Source of the DNA: Microseira sp041929235
GTDB taxonomy: Bacteria; Cyanobacteriota; Cyanobacteriia; Cyanobacteriales; Aerosakkonemataceae
Direction: 5' to 3'
DNA length: 64,000 nt
Assembly: GCF_041929235.1 (NCBI RefSeq)
Contig: NZ_JBHFNP010000283.1
Span: forward strand, 1 to 64,000
Positions within the stretch are counted from its first letter, which is position 1. Each line of letters opens with the position of its first letter. The notes under the pieces were generated by a model. It was not told where the DNA came from, made no database searches, and saw only the letters and a program-made list of their open reading frames with translations. Shown piece by piece: positions 1 through 8,120 of the stretch. Both the position numbers and the translations under genes were made by a program.

Positions 1-299
1 TCACCCACATGGTCATTAAGTTGTCAAGGTTCAGTTCAGCCGATACGACGGGCCATAACGCTTGCTAGGCATACACTTAGGGCTGATAGCCTTTCGTTTT
101 CGCCTAAACGAATCGCACAACGTGGTCGGGCATAATTTCCAAAGCTATAATACGCCAACGGTTTTCATTTGCGACTTCATAAATTCGCTATATCCCCAAC
201 CAATACAGCTTTTCTGCGCTTGGAAATCCAAACAAGATGGTAATTAACGAGCGATACCGCATTACTTTCATGGCGGTAATCGTTAGCATTAAATTTCAT
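1..299 (-). pseudogene. tnpA: IS200/IS605 TnpA (Y1 HUH transposase) remnant
   Basis: Read on the minus strand from an ATG at 299, the first ~35 residues contain NYHLVWISKRRKAVLVGD, the usual N-terminus of IS200-type TnpA. The frame then breaks. After a shift it resumes as EVANENRWRIIALEIMPDHV, the strand leading to the HUH metal site, where the second histidine expected after DHV is replaced (V then R). Several stops follow and the rest is unreadable or outside the window. TnpA would normally catalyse single-strand excision and insertion of the element. This copy cannot be active. Confidence 0.65.
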
Positions 300-366
300 T
301 CATAAAGCCCTTGACGATTGTTTGTGGTCATTGTAGCCTAAAAATAGGTCAATCGGGGAATTTCAG

Positions 367-1498
367 ATGCTTGTATTAGAGTACAAAGTCAAAGCAAAAC
401 CCGCCCAATATCAGGCAATTGAAGAAGCTATACGTACTGTTCAGTTCGTCAAAAACAAGTGTATCCGTTATTATTGGATGGACGCAGCCGCGGCTAAAAT
501 CAATGGCTTTGCTTTAAACAAGTACTCAACAGTATTACGCAATGACTTTCCTTTTGTTAAAGACCTAAACTCAATGGCGGTACAGGCTGCGGCTGAGCGA
601 GGTAGGTTTTCTATTGGCAGATTTTCCAACAATTGCCAATCTAAAAAACCAGGCAAAAAGGGTTATCCGCGCTTTCAAAAAGATAACCGCTCCGTTGAAT
701 ACAAGGTTAGCGGGTGGAAGTTGCACCCAACCTTGCGCCGCATAAAATTTACCGAGAAGAAAGGAATTGGCTCACTCAAGCTATTAGGTAAGTGGGATAT
801 TCATACCTACTATGTCAAATCGATTAAACCTGTCAGGTTGGTGCGTCGGGCTGAAGGCTACTATTGTCAATTTGCTAGCTATTGACATGGAAGTTAAAGA
901 GCAAATACAGCCAACCACAAACGCTATTGGATTGGATGTGGGGCTTGAGTTTTTCTACACAGATTCTAACGGACATCAGGAGGAAAACCCGCGCTTTTTG
1001 AGTCAGGCTGAGCAATCAATAAAATATGCTCAACGTCGGATTTACAAAAAAGAGAAAGGTAAGAACGGACGCCGCAAAGCAAGAAGGCGATTTGCTAAGA
1101 AGCATTTAAAAGTAAGTAGGCAACGTAATGAACACGCTAAGAGACTAGCGCGTTGCGTCGTCAAGTCTAACGACTTAGTAGCCTATGAAAACTTAAATGT
1201 TCGCAATCAGGTCAAGAATCATCCCCCCTTCGCCCCCCTTAATAAGGGGGGTTGGGGGGATAGCGATGCGGGTTGGACGCAGTTTAGAGAATGGCTTGAG
1301 TATAATGCTTGTAAATTTGACCGGAAAGCTGTTGCAGTCAACCCACAATATACAAGTCAAAAGTGTAGCAGTTGTGGCGCAATTGTGAAGAAGTCTCTAT
1401 CAACTCGCACCCATGTTTGTAGGTGTGGATTTAGAGTGAATCGAGACTCAGAGGAAAACGCGGCGATTAACATTTTAAATCTTGCTGGAGCAAGCTAG
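367..1498 (+). pseudogene. tnpB: TnpB RNA-guided nuclease/transposase-accessory gene, frameshifted
   Basis: Two overlapping frames (367-885 and roughly 874-1498) together give a full TnpB. It has an N-terminal helical/WED part, then RuvC-I at IGLDVGL, RuvC-II at VAYENLNV, a zinc finger CSSC...CRC, and the final RuvC motif at NRDSEENAAINILN. The break is a tandem GCTA duplication at 874-881. Removing one copy joins QFA to IDMEV exactly as in the family. A 41-bp palindromic repeat (1221-1261) also sits in frame after RuvC-II and replaces the usual KNHxLAKS segment. TnpB proteins are omega-RNA-guided DNA nucleases. This copy is inactive unless frameshifting restores it. Confidence 0.85.
1221..1261. 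repeat. Palindromic C/G-tract repeat inside tnpB
   Basis: The repeat runs ATCCCCCC, then a CCCCCCTTAATAAGGGGGG core, then GGGGGAT. It forms nested inverted repeats typical of cyanobacterial intergenic palindromes. Here it is read through in frame and encodes a P/G-rich loop of about 14 residues between RuvC-II and the following helix. Confidence 0.8.
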
Positions 1499-1624
1499 GG
1501 AAGGGCATTCCCAAAGTAACGCGCTCCGGAGTTGGAGTCACTACGCTAGTTGGTGCAAACCTGAAGCGAGCAAACTCTGACGTTGAGTACAGAATCCCCA
1601 GTCTTTTAAGCCGGGGAGTGTCAA
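1480..1624 (+). ncRNA. Predicted omega-RNA (reRNA) and transposon right end
   Basis: Omega-RNA scaffolds of TnpB elements overlap the 3' end of tnpB and finish at the transposon right end, and this stretch is in that position. It holds several G/C-rich pairing segments and ends with the CCCC...GGGG hairpin followed by GTGTCAA. Any guide would lie immediately downstream, from about 1625. The exact 5' end cannot be set from sequence alone. The call rests on position and family knowledge. Confidence 0.4.
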
Positions 1625-2109
1625 TAAGCCAAAATTATCTAAAACCAACTCGCATGTCGAGTGTTATAAGTTTATTTAATAAAAATTCCTGGCCTACTCA
1701 AATATTTGTATTTACCAATTTTAACTTTGAGTAACATTCCGCCACAATTTACCAAATAGTTGAGAAAAATTCTTAACTATTTACGTATTTACTATCCTTT
1801 GACCCTGTAGTACAATTTTTTCATAATCTCGGCGGCGTATGTGAAAATTTAAAAAAAGACTGGAAACGTCGCAAAACCGTTAGTTGAAGTTGTATTATTC
1901 ATACAACAAGCACCGCCAATTTAGGGAAAAAATTTTTTTTGTTTATAAAAAAAAAGAAGCGCCTTAACATAAGTTAATTAGGAAAGTGAAAGGGATTGAT
2001 AGAAGTGGCAACTTATGATAAAGAGATTTTGCCAGATTTAGAGCCAGAACTGACGCAACTGGTAGATTAAATTGGATTGGTAGTAGCGGCAAAAATCTCA
2101 AATGTAAAA
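1625..2109. other. AT-rich intergenic stretch
   Basis: No convincing gene. It is AT-rich, with poly-A/T tracts near 1925-1960. A 21-codon open frame near 2007-2070 (GTG start) reads like protein but has no recognisable family and may be a fossil. Confidence 0.5.
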
Positions 2110-4191
2110 TCAATTGCGCCAGTGACGAATCAGTTCGGAGACAGACCAAGCTTGAGCAAAAGCGCCTTTGGGCAGGTGGGGCGGATCGCCATCAAAGATT
2201 TCGGAAACCGAACCCAGACAAGCTTGGTGCTGGAAGTGATCGAGTAAAGGTTGCCAATCAAAGGGAACTGGTTCGCCTTGGTAGAAGCGTTTCCAACTAG
2301 CGATAAACGCGCCGATCAACCAACTCCAAACAGTGCCTTGATGGTAGGCGCTGTCCCGCTGCTTGGGGTTGCCACCGTAGTGACCGATGTATTTAGGGTC
2401 GGCGGGGTCTAGGGATCGCAAACCGTAGGGAGTGAGCAAGCGATCTCTTGCCAGCTGCAACACCCGCCGTGCTTGATCCGGATCGAACCCGCAATGGGAA
2501 AGCGACAGCGCCAAAACAGCATTCGGGCGAATGCTGGGGTCGGGTTGGTCATCTGGGGAAATCGTATCGTAGAAATATTGCCTGGTGGGATTCCAGAATT
2601 TTTGCAGCGATTGCTGTACCTGCTGGGCTTGCATCAGGTAGCGCGAGCGCTGAGCTTGTAACTTCTCGGCTTTTTCTGGCATCTGCGCTGACAATCTTTC
2701 TGCCCACTGGGTTGCCCAACACAAGGCTGAATACCACAGCGCGTTAATTTCCACGGCTTTACCGCAACGGGGGGTGATGGGATGACCGTCAACCACTACA
2801 TCCATCCAAGTCAGCGCCACACCCGCAGCATCCCAAGTCAGCAGTCCGTCGGTGGCATCGACGCGGATATTGTAAAGCGTCCCGCCGCAGAAAGCTTTAT
2901 AAATTTGCCGCACGGTGGGATATTGCTCGACTAAAAAATCCCAATCCCCGGTTGCTTCCAAGTAAATTCCCAAGACTTCGATCCACCATAGGGAAGCATC
3001 GATGCTGTTATAGAAAGGTTCTGCTCCCGCATCTGGAAATGCATTGGGAATCAATCCGCGATCGCAATAATGACCGAAGGTTTGCAGCAAGCCTTTGGCG
3101 AGGGAAAAGCGCTGTGGTACGATTGCCAATCCAGGCAGGGCAATTAGAGTATCCCTTCCCCAGTCGTTGAACCAAGGATAGCCTGCTATGATTGTCGGCC
3201 CGCTAATCGAAGCGCGGTAGGCGATGAATTGCTCCCCAGCACGTAACAATTGCCGCCAAATATCGTTGTCAGTTGTGGGTTGCTTTTCCGGTAACGGCTG
3301 TGCCAGCAATGCCTGCTCAAAATCTTCTGCGGTCAAAACAGCTTCGGGTGCGGGCCATCCTACTTTAGCTTCAAAGATGACAGTATCTCCCGGTTGTAGG
3401 CTGACAGTTATATAACCAGGACTGTAAAGGTCTTCGCGATCGCCCAACCCCCGCAGCGTTTCTTCCGGATAGCGATATCCCCAATACCACACCCCCTCCG
3501 GTTGATAATCTCCCCGACTCCAACGCAATTGCCAAGGCGTCCCCACCCACCCCGGACGAATTGCTTGCAGACAAACTTGCCCTTGCCTGACTAATTGGGA
3601 AAATTGCCATTCTGGTGTCGCAGATTGCTGGTGGTGAAAATTGCGATCGCCGATTAACGGTCGCAGCCTTAATATAGCCGCGTCAGCCCCATCGTAACGA
3701 TACCGGATCAAAATCGAATTGGTAATTGGTAATTGGTCATTGGCGATCGAAGGTGGGGAAGAAATTACTTCCAGTTCCTTGTCCCGCTTGTCTTCTTCAC
3801 TCCCCGCGTCTCCCCCGCCTCCCCCATTACCCATTACCGATGACCGATTACCCAAACCATAAGGCATCACCAACTGGCGCTTCAGTTGCCAATTTTCCCA
3901 ACTCCAAACCCAAGTTGGCACTGGGTCGATCGTAAAACAACGCAGCTGTTGATAACCCAACGGGGAAATCGTATTACTCTGCCAAAAATTCGTTCCCAGT
4001 CCCCAAACTCGCCCCGCCACTTCCAAACTTGCTTCTAAATGCGACAGCAACAGCGTCCGCTGACTCGGTGGTTCTAGTGCCGCAACTAACCACCCGTGAT
4101 AAGTACGTGTACGGGCATCGCATACCGTCCCGCTCGCAAAACTGCCTAATCCGTTTGTGAGTAACCATTCCCGCGTATCTAAATTATCCAT
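2110..4191 (-). CDS. Glycogen debranching enzyme (amylo-alpha-1,6-glucosidase)
   Basis: The 693-residue protein matches the archaeal/bacterial-type debranching enzyme (GDE N-terminal domain followed by an (alpha/alpha)6 catalytic domain, GH133-like). The N-terminus, with REWLLTNGLGSFASGT and TYHGWLVAAL, is the family's typical opening, and the catalytic domain carries WFNDWGRDTLIALPG. The enzyme removes alpha-1,6 branches of glycogen in the cytoplasm. Residues about 110-160 are a low-complexity insert (G-rich, then QLPITNS) made by intergenic repeats (DNA 3715-3860). No operon partner: the next gene diverges. Genes for glycogen synthesis (glgC) and another GH13 enzyme lie elsewhere in the window. 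Confidence 0.88.
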   Translation of the reverse strand: MDNLDTREWLLTNGLGSFASGTVCDARTRTYHGWLVAALEPPSQRTLLLSHLEASLEVAGRVWGLGTNFWQSNTISPLGYQQLRCFTIDPVPTWVWSWENWQLKRQLVMPYGLGNRSSVMGNGGGGGDAGSEEDKRDKELEVISSPPSIANDQLPITNSILIRYRYDGADAAILRLRPLIGDRNFHHQQSATPEWQFSQLVRQGQVCLQAIRPGWVGTPWQLRWSRGDYQPEGVWYWGYRYPEETLRGLGDREDLYSPGYITVSLQPGDTVIFEAKVGWPAPEAVLTAEDFEQALLAQPLPEKQPTTDNDIWRQLLRAGEQFIAYRASISGPTIIAGYPWFNDWGRDTLIALPGLAIVPQRFSLAKGLLQTFGHYCDRGLIPNAFPDAGAEPFYNSIDASLWWIEVLGIYLEATGDWDFLVEQYPTVRQIYKAFCGGTLYNIRVDATDGLLTWDAAGVALTWMDVVVDGHPITPRCGKAVEINALWYSALCWATQWAERLSAQMPEKAEKLQAQRSRYLMQAQQVQQSLQKFWNPTRQYFYDTISPDDQPDPSIRPNAVLALSLSHCGFDPDQARRVLQLARDRLLTPYGLRSLDPADPKYIGHYGGNPKQRDSAYHQGTVWSWLIGAFIASWKRFYQGEPVPFDWQPLLDHFQHQACLGSVSEIFDGDPPHLPKGAFAQAWSVSELIRHWRN
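3715..3860. repeat. Intergenic-type repeats carried in frame in the debranching enzyme gene
   Basis: The segment holds GGTAATTGGTAATTGG units, a CCCCGCGTCTCCCCC tract and ATTACCCATTACC units. All of these occur between genes elsewhere in the window. They code for a loop that is not part of the enzyme fold. Confidence 0.75.
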
Positions 4192-4411
4192 ATCTTTATC
4201 TTGTGCTGGTATCCCAGAGTCTCGGAATTACTCAAAATCGTTATGAGTATGATATAGTCGGAACAGATCGTAAACGATCGGTCTTGGCGCCCTAGGGTAA
4301 GTTTGGTCAGGAGAAGCTGGCAGCGCAGAAATCCGCTAGAAGATCTGCCCTTACTACCTTACCTGGAAGGAGCGCAAGAGTAGAAGGAAAATGATCAAGG
4401 AGAAATAGTTC

Positions 4412-5023
4412 ATGCCCCTAAGTTACAGTTCGGAAGGATGCCTGCGAGTCGGTCAACCCGCACCTGACTTTACTGCAACGGCTGTACTCGATCAAGAATT
4501 CAAAACGATTAAACTGTCGGACTATCGCGGCAAGTACGTAGTGCTGTTCTTCTATCCACTGGATTTTACCTTTGTTTGCCCGACCGAGATTACAGCGTTT
4601 AGCGATCGCTACGAAGAATTCAAAGCCATCAACACCGAAATCCTGGGCGTCTCCGTGGACAGCGAATTTTCTCACCTCGCCTGGATTCAAACCGACCGTA
4701 AAGAAGGCGGTGTGGGCGATGTAGTTTATCCCCTGGTTTCCGATATCAAGAAAGAAATCAGCGCCGCATACAACGTCCTCGATCCCGATGCAGGCGTTTC
4801 TTTGCGCGGTCTGTTCATTATCGACAAAGAAGGGATGATTCAACACGCCACGATCAATAACCTGTCTTTCGGTCGCAGCGTTGATGAAACCATGCGGACG
4901 CTGAAGGCAATTCAGTACGTTCAGTCGCACCCCGATGAAGTTTGTCCCGCTGGTTGGCAACCCGGTGACAAGACTATGACTCCCGACCCAGTCAAGTCCA
5001 AAGTTTACTTCTCTGCTGTTTAG
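4412..5023 (+). CDS. Typical 2-Cys peroxiredoxin
   Basis: The 203-residue AhpC/Prx1-type peroxiredoxin reduces H2O2 and organic peroxides using thioredoxin. The peroxidatic Cys56 lies in FTFVCPTE and the resolving Cys178 in DEVCPAGW. The GGVG and C-terminal YF motifs suggest a form sensitive to overoxidation, like plant and cyanobacterial 2-Cys Prx. A strong AAGGAG ribosome-binding site precedes the ATG. A second, different peroxiredoxin gene follows at 5114, so the pair may act together against peroxide stress. Confidence 0.95.
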   Translation: MPLSYSSEGCLRVGQPAPDFTATAVLDQEFKTIKLSDYRGKYVVLFFYPLDFTFVCPTEITAFSDRYEEFKAINTEILGVSVDSEFSHLAWIQTDRKEGGVGDVVYPLVSDIKKEISAAYNVLDPDAGVSLRGLFIIDKEGMIQHATINNLSFGRSVDETMRTLKAIQYVQSHPDEVCPAGWQPGDKTMTPDPVKSKVYFSAV

Positions 5024-5026
5024 GTA

Positions 5027-5113
5027 ATTGCTAATTGGTAACAGGTAATTGGTCATCGTTCATCCTTAATTACCAATTACCCATTACCCATTACCCATCA
5101 CCCATTACCCATT
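5027..5113. repeat. ATTACC-type short tandem repeat spacer
   Basis: Degenerate units of ATTACCCATTACCCATTACC and their complement fill the gap between the two peroxiredoxin genes. The last unit runs directly into the ATG of the next gene, so no normal ribosome-binding site is visible there. Confidence 0.8.
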
Positions 5114-5656
5114 ATGCTGACATCGACAGATTTTAGCGGTTTAATAAATCAGCGGTTTTTCCGCAATTTTTTGCCGATTCCGGCGACGAATAGTTTGAAG
5201 TTGGGGGAAAGAACGCCGGATTTTGAATTGCCGGATATTACTCGCGGAAAGTCGGTTAAATTATCGGATTATCGAGGTAAACAACCCGTCGTACTGGCTT
5301 TTACTCGCATTTTTACAGAAAAACAATATTGCCCTTTGTGCTACCCCCACATTATTGATTTGAATCGAAAGTACGAGGAGTTTACTCAACGGGGGGTAGA
5401 AGTTTTGATGATTACCAGTACGGATAAACAACAAAGCGAAAAAGTTGGACAAGATTTGGGGTTAAAAATGCCTTTGTTGATCGACCATAGTTGTAAAAGT
5501 TTTCGCGATTATCAGGTGGGGCAGGCTTTGGGTGCGCCTTTGCCTGGTCAGTTTGTTTTAGATAAAGATGGGAGATTGCTTTATAAGCATTTGTTTTCGT
5601 TTTTAGAACCTAATGCTTCGGTGGAAAAGTTATTATTGGCAATTGGTGATAGCTAA
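5114..5656 (+). CDS. Peroxiredoxin-like (AhpC/TSA family) protein
   Basis: The 180-residue thioredoxin-fold protein of the AhpC/TSA superfamily has a PDFELPD opening, KLSDYRGKQPVVLAF, and a YCPLCYPH motif. The first Cys is in the position of the peroxidatic residue and the second is only three residues on, unlike typical 2-Cys Prx. It is probably an atypical thiol peroxidase or thiol-disulfide reductase; the substrate is not known. The start is set by the ATG right after the repeat spacer, without a clear Shine-Dalgarno. It lies 90 bp downstream of the 2-Cys Prx and in the same direction. Confidence 0.8.
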   Translation: MLTSTDFSGLINQRFFRNFLPIPATNSLKLGERTPDFELPDITRGKSVKLSDYRGKQPVVLAFTRIFTEKQYCPLCYPHIIDLNRKYEEFTQRGVEVLMITSTDKQQSEKVGQDLGLKMPLLIDHSCKSFRDYQVGQALGAPLPGQFVLDKDGRLLYKHLFSFLEPNASVEKLLLAIGDS

Positions 5657-5671
5657 ATTTTTAAATGAACC

Positions 5672-5745
5672 GCCAAGACGCCAAGTACGCCAAGACGAAG
5701 AACGAACCGCAGAGGACGCTCCAGGACGCAGAGGAAGAGAAATAT
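5672..5745. repeat. GCCAAGACGCC-type intergenic repeat
   Basis: The spacer reads AACCGCCAAGACGCCAAG followed by related units (CCGCAGAGGACG). The same family occurs reversed near 25246-25276 and 62590-62655. It has no coding sense. Confidence 0.65.
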
Positions 5746-5825
5746 AGAGAGTTTTTGTAATGAGTGGGCATTTATGCCAGGATTGTAAGTATCGTTGAGA
5801 TAAGGGCGTACAAGGGTCAGGTTCT

Positions 5826-6806
5826 ATGAGTTCTGCCGCAGCTTCACAAGATGCAGTTATAACAGGGGAACGTCAACCTGTGGTGCAAACTTATGAGTTG
5901 GGTAAAACTTATCGTACTGGGTTTTGGCTGAACCAAAAAGTCGAATCTTTGAAGCAATGTACTCTGAGTGTGTATCGGGGGGAAACGTTTGGTTTGTTGG
6001 GACCAAATGGTGCGGGTAAAACAACTCTGTTGAAGACTTTGCTGGGTATTGTGCGTCCGACGGCGGGGCGGGGGATGTTGTTGGGGGAAGCGTTGGGCGA
6101 TCGCTCTGTTAAACAGCGGGTAGGATATTTACCGGAAAATGCCTATTACTATGATTTTTTAACCGGGTGGGAGTTGTTGCAGTTTACCGCCGGATTGTTT
6201 CAAATTCCCCCATCGGTGCAGCGTCAGCGCATCCCCCAGTTGTTGGATTTGGTGGGACTTGCTCAATCGGCGGCAAAGAAGAAGCAACTGCGACAGTATT
6301 CTAAAGGGATGGTACAGCGCATCGGCATGGCGCAGGCGCTGATTAACGACCCGGATGTGGTATTTCTGGATGAACCGATGTCGGGTTTGGACCCGATGGG
6401 AAGATATCAGATTCGGGAAATTATACTGTCGTTGAAAGCTCAGGGGAAGACGATTTTCTTCAACAGCCACATTCTATCGGATGTGGAGAAGATTTGCGAT
6501 CGCATCGCCATCCTCGCCCAAGGCGAACTAATTTGCATTGGTGCTTTAGATGAACTCTTGGGTACTACCAACACCTACCACGTGAAAGGCAAGGGCGGCA
6601 ATCTCGATACAATCAAAAAATGGATAGAAGATTTAGAAATCGAAAATCACTATTGGCAGGGTATCTTAAAAGTCAACCTGCAAGATTTTCTCAATCTCCT
6701 TCCTCAGATGGATGCTCAAATTATCGCTTTAAATCTGGCGCGTCCATCTTTAGAAGAATTTTTCATCCAGCAGTTGAATCAGCGCGGAATTCGCTATAGC
6801 AGCTAA
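5826..6806 (+). CDS. ABC transporter ATP-binding protein
   Basis: The 326-residue ABC-2-type ATPase has Walker A GPNGAGKTT, signature YSKGMVQRIG, Walker B VVFLDEP and the following H-loop (FFNSHI). The C-terminal ~90 residues form the extra domain common in ATPases of drug or polysaccharide exporters. No permease gene is adjacent in this window, so the membrane partner and substrate are unknown. Confidence 0.9.
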   Translation: MSSAAASQDAVITGERQPVVQTYELGKTYRTGFWLNQKVESLKQCTLSVYRGETFGLLGPNGAGKTTLLKTLLGIVRPTAGRGMLLGEALGDRSVKQRVGYLPENAYYYDFLTGWELLQFTAGLFQIPPSVQRQRIPQLLDLVGLAQSAAKKKQLRQYSKGMVQRIGMAQALINDPDVVFLDEPMSGLDPMGRYQIREIILSLKAQGKTIFFNSHILSDVEKICDRIAILAQGELICIGALDELLGTTNTYHVKGKGGNLDTIKKWIEDLEIENHYWQGILKVNLQDFLNLLPQMDAQIIALNLARPSLEEFFIQQLNQRGIRYSS

Positions 6807-6879
6807 CTTTAGGGGGATGCGCCTGGTGTTTTCCCGCTTGTATTCATGAACAAGAAGCTATAAAAATTTAGGAAAACTC

Positions 6880-7299
6880 ATGGCTGATATTGTAGAGACT
6901 GCTAGCAATGCTGGATGTTTTAAAACCTTGATGACGGTGTGGGAAGCGGCGGGTTTGTTAGATATTCTTAAAAGTCCTGGACCTTACACTCTATTTGCAC
7001 CGACTGATGAAGCGTTTGCCAAAATACCCGCCCACGAAATCGCCGATTTGTTGGATAATCTTCCCAAGCTGAAGCGAGTATTGACCTATCATGTCGTTTC
7101 AGGGGATGTGCGGTCGGATGACCTGATTCAAATCGACGCAGCGCCCACGTTTGAAGGTTCAGTTTTGGCGATTGATAATTCCGATGGCGTGCGGGTGAAT
7201 GATGCTAAGGTGCTGCAACAAGATATCTTAGCCGATAACGGCGTTATCCACGCGATTGATACTGTATTAATACCTGCCTTGGTGGCGGCGCAATCTTGA
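6880..7299 (+). CDS. Fasciclin-domain protein (first of tandem pair)
   Basis: A single FAS1 domain of 139 residues with the hallmarks GPYTLFAPTDEAF and VLTYHVV, and an ending on NGVIHAIDTVLIP. FAS1 domains mediate adhesion or, in cyanobacteria, have unclear cytoplasmic or extracellular roles. No signal peptide is seen. A paralogue follows at 7576 in the same direction, about 60% alike by eye, so this is a recent local duplication. Confidence 0.9.
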   Translation: MADIVETASNAGCFKTLMTVWEAAGLLDILKSPGPYTLFAPTDEAFAKIPAHEIADLLDNLPKLKRVLTYHVVSGDVRSDDLIQIDAAPTFEGSVLAIDNSDGVRVNDAKVLQQDILADNGVIHAIDTVLIPALVAAQS

Positions 7300-7331
7300 A
7301 AGCGAGACGGAGAAAAGTAGCGCGCTCCGAT

Positions 7332-7366
7332 GCAACGGAAGATGATATAATACCATCTTCCGTTGC
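7332..7366. terminator. Perfect 13-bp hairpin between the fasciclin genes
   Basis: GCAACGGAAGATG pairs perfectly with CATCTTCCGTTGC around a 9-nt loop (7345-7353). It sits 32 bp after the first fasciclin stop. No clean T-run follows, so it may end transcription only weakly or act as an mRNA-stabilising stem. Confidence 0.55.
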
Positions 7367-7575
7367 CAAAGTATTAGAGCTTTTTATAAATGTAAAAGCA
7401 ACTTCTTATTGAAACAATATTTGCCTCAAACAAGCACCCTGGATAAAATCAACCGTTTTTTGTAATGGACTATACAACCGGAAAAGATCTAATTTGGTTT
7501 TTGGCCAAAAATGTGTTTATAATTATGTTGGCTCAAAACAGTTCAGAGTCAAAAACTAGACATAAGGTGGAAAAA

Positions 7576-7980
7576 ATGGCTGACATTGTAGATACTGCCG
7601 TTAGTGCTGGTTCATTCAAGACTCTGGTAGCTGCTGTTCAAGCAGCTGGTTTGGTAGACACGCTCAAAAGTCCTGGACCTTTTACCGTTTTTGCGCCAAC
7701 AGATGAGGCATTTGGCAATTTGCCAGCAGGTACTGTTGACTCGCTGTTAAACGATATACCGCAACTGACAAAAATTTTGACCTATCACGTTGTCTCTGGT
7801 AAAGTGATGGCGGCTGATGTTGTCAAAATTGATTCGGCGGCGACTGTTGAAGGTTCTAATCTGAAAATAGATGCCTCGAACGGAAGTGTGAAGGTGAATA
7901 ATGCCACAGTTATTACTCCCGATCTGGAAGTAGATAACGGCGTAATTCACGTCATAGATACCGTTCTCCTTCCAGAGTAA
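7576..7980 (+). CDS. Fasciclin-domain protein (second of tandem pair)
   Basis: A 134-residue FAS1 protein with GPFTVFAPTDEAF and ILTYHVVSGKV. The frame is open from 7465, but the ATG at 7576 is chosen. It follows an AAGGTGG ribosome-binding site and gives MADIVDTAVSAG, aligning with MADIVETASNAG of the upstream paralogue. The longer form would add a 37-residue stretch unlike the family. It is separated from its paralogue by a hairpin, so it may have its own promoter. Confidence 0.9.
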   Translation: MADIVDTAVSAGSFKTLVAAVQAAGLVDTLKSPGPFTVFAPTDEAFGNLPAGTVDSLLNDIPQLTKILTYHVVSGKVMAADVVKIDSAATVEGSNLKIDASNGSVKVNNATVITPDLEVDNGVIHVIDTVLLPE

Positions 7981-8014
7981 CATCCTCCCACCGCTAATTC
8001 GGTTTAGCTCACTC

Positions 8015-8037
8015 GTTCCCAGGCTGAGCCTGGGAAC
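8015..8037. terminator. GTTCCCAGGCT/AGCCTGGGAAC hairpin
   Basis: An 11-bp perfect stem with a one-base centre, of the widespread cyanobacterial GTTCCCAGGC repeat family. It lies between the convergent fasciclin and peptidase genes and could terminate either. Confidence 0.5.
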
Positions 8038-8120
8038 AAGATTATAATGGCTAATGGCTAATAGTAGATTGCGAAAATATTCCCATGACCAATTAACAAT
8101 TAGCAATTAGCAATTAGCCA

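Larger units (their letters stand above)
1..1624 (+). mobile_element. Decayed IS605-type transposon (divergent tnpA and tnpB)
   Basis: A tnpA remnant on the minus strand (1-299) and a tnpB on the plus strand (367-1498) diverge from a 67-bp spacer, the arrangement of IS605. A TnpB-type right end follows, with an imperfect hairpin CCCC(1596-1599)...GGGG(1613-1616) and TCAA at 1621-1624. The left end lies outside the window. Both genes are damaged, so the element is probably immobile on its own. Confidence 0.7.

Noticed and set aside
62..247. Plus-strand open frame at the window start
   Set aside because: It lies on the opposite strand of the recognisable tnpA remnant and has no protein-like character.
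4418..5056. 212-codon minus-strand frame over the 2-Cys peroxiredoxin
   Set aside because: Antisense shadow of a strongly conserved gene; composition follows the complement of its codons.
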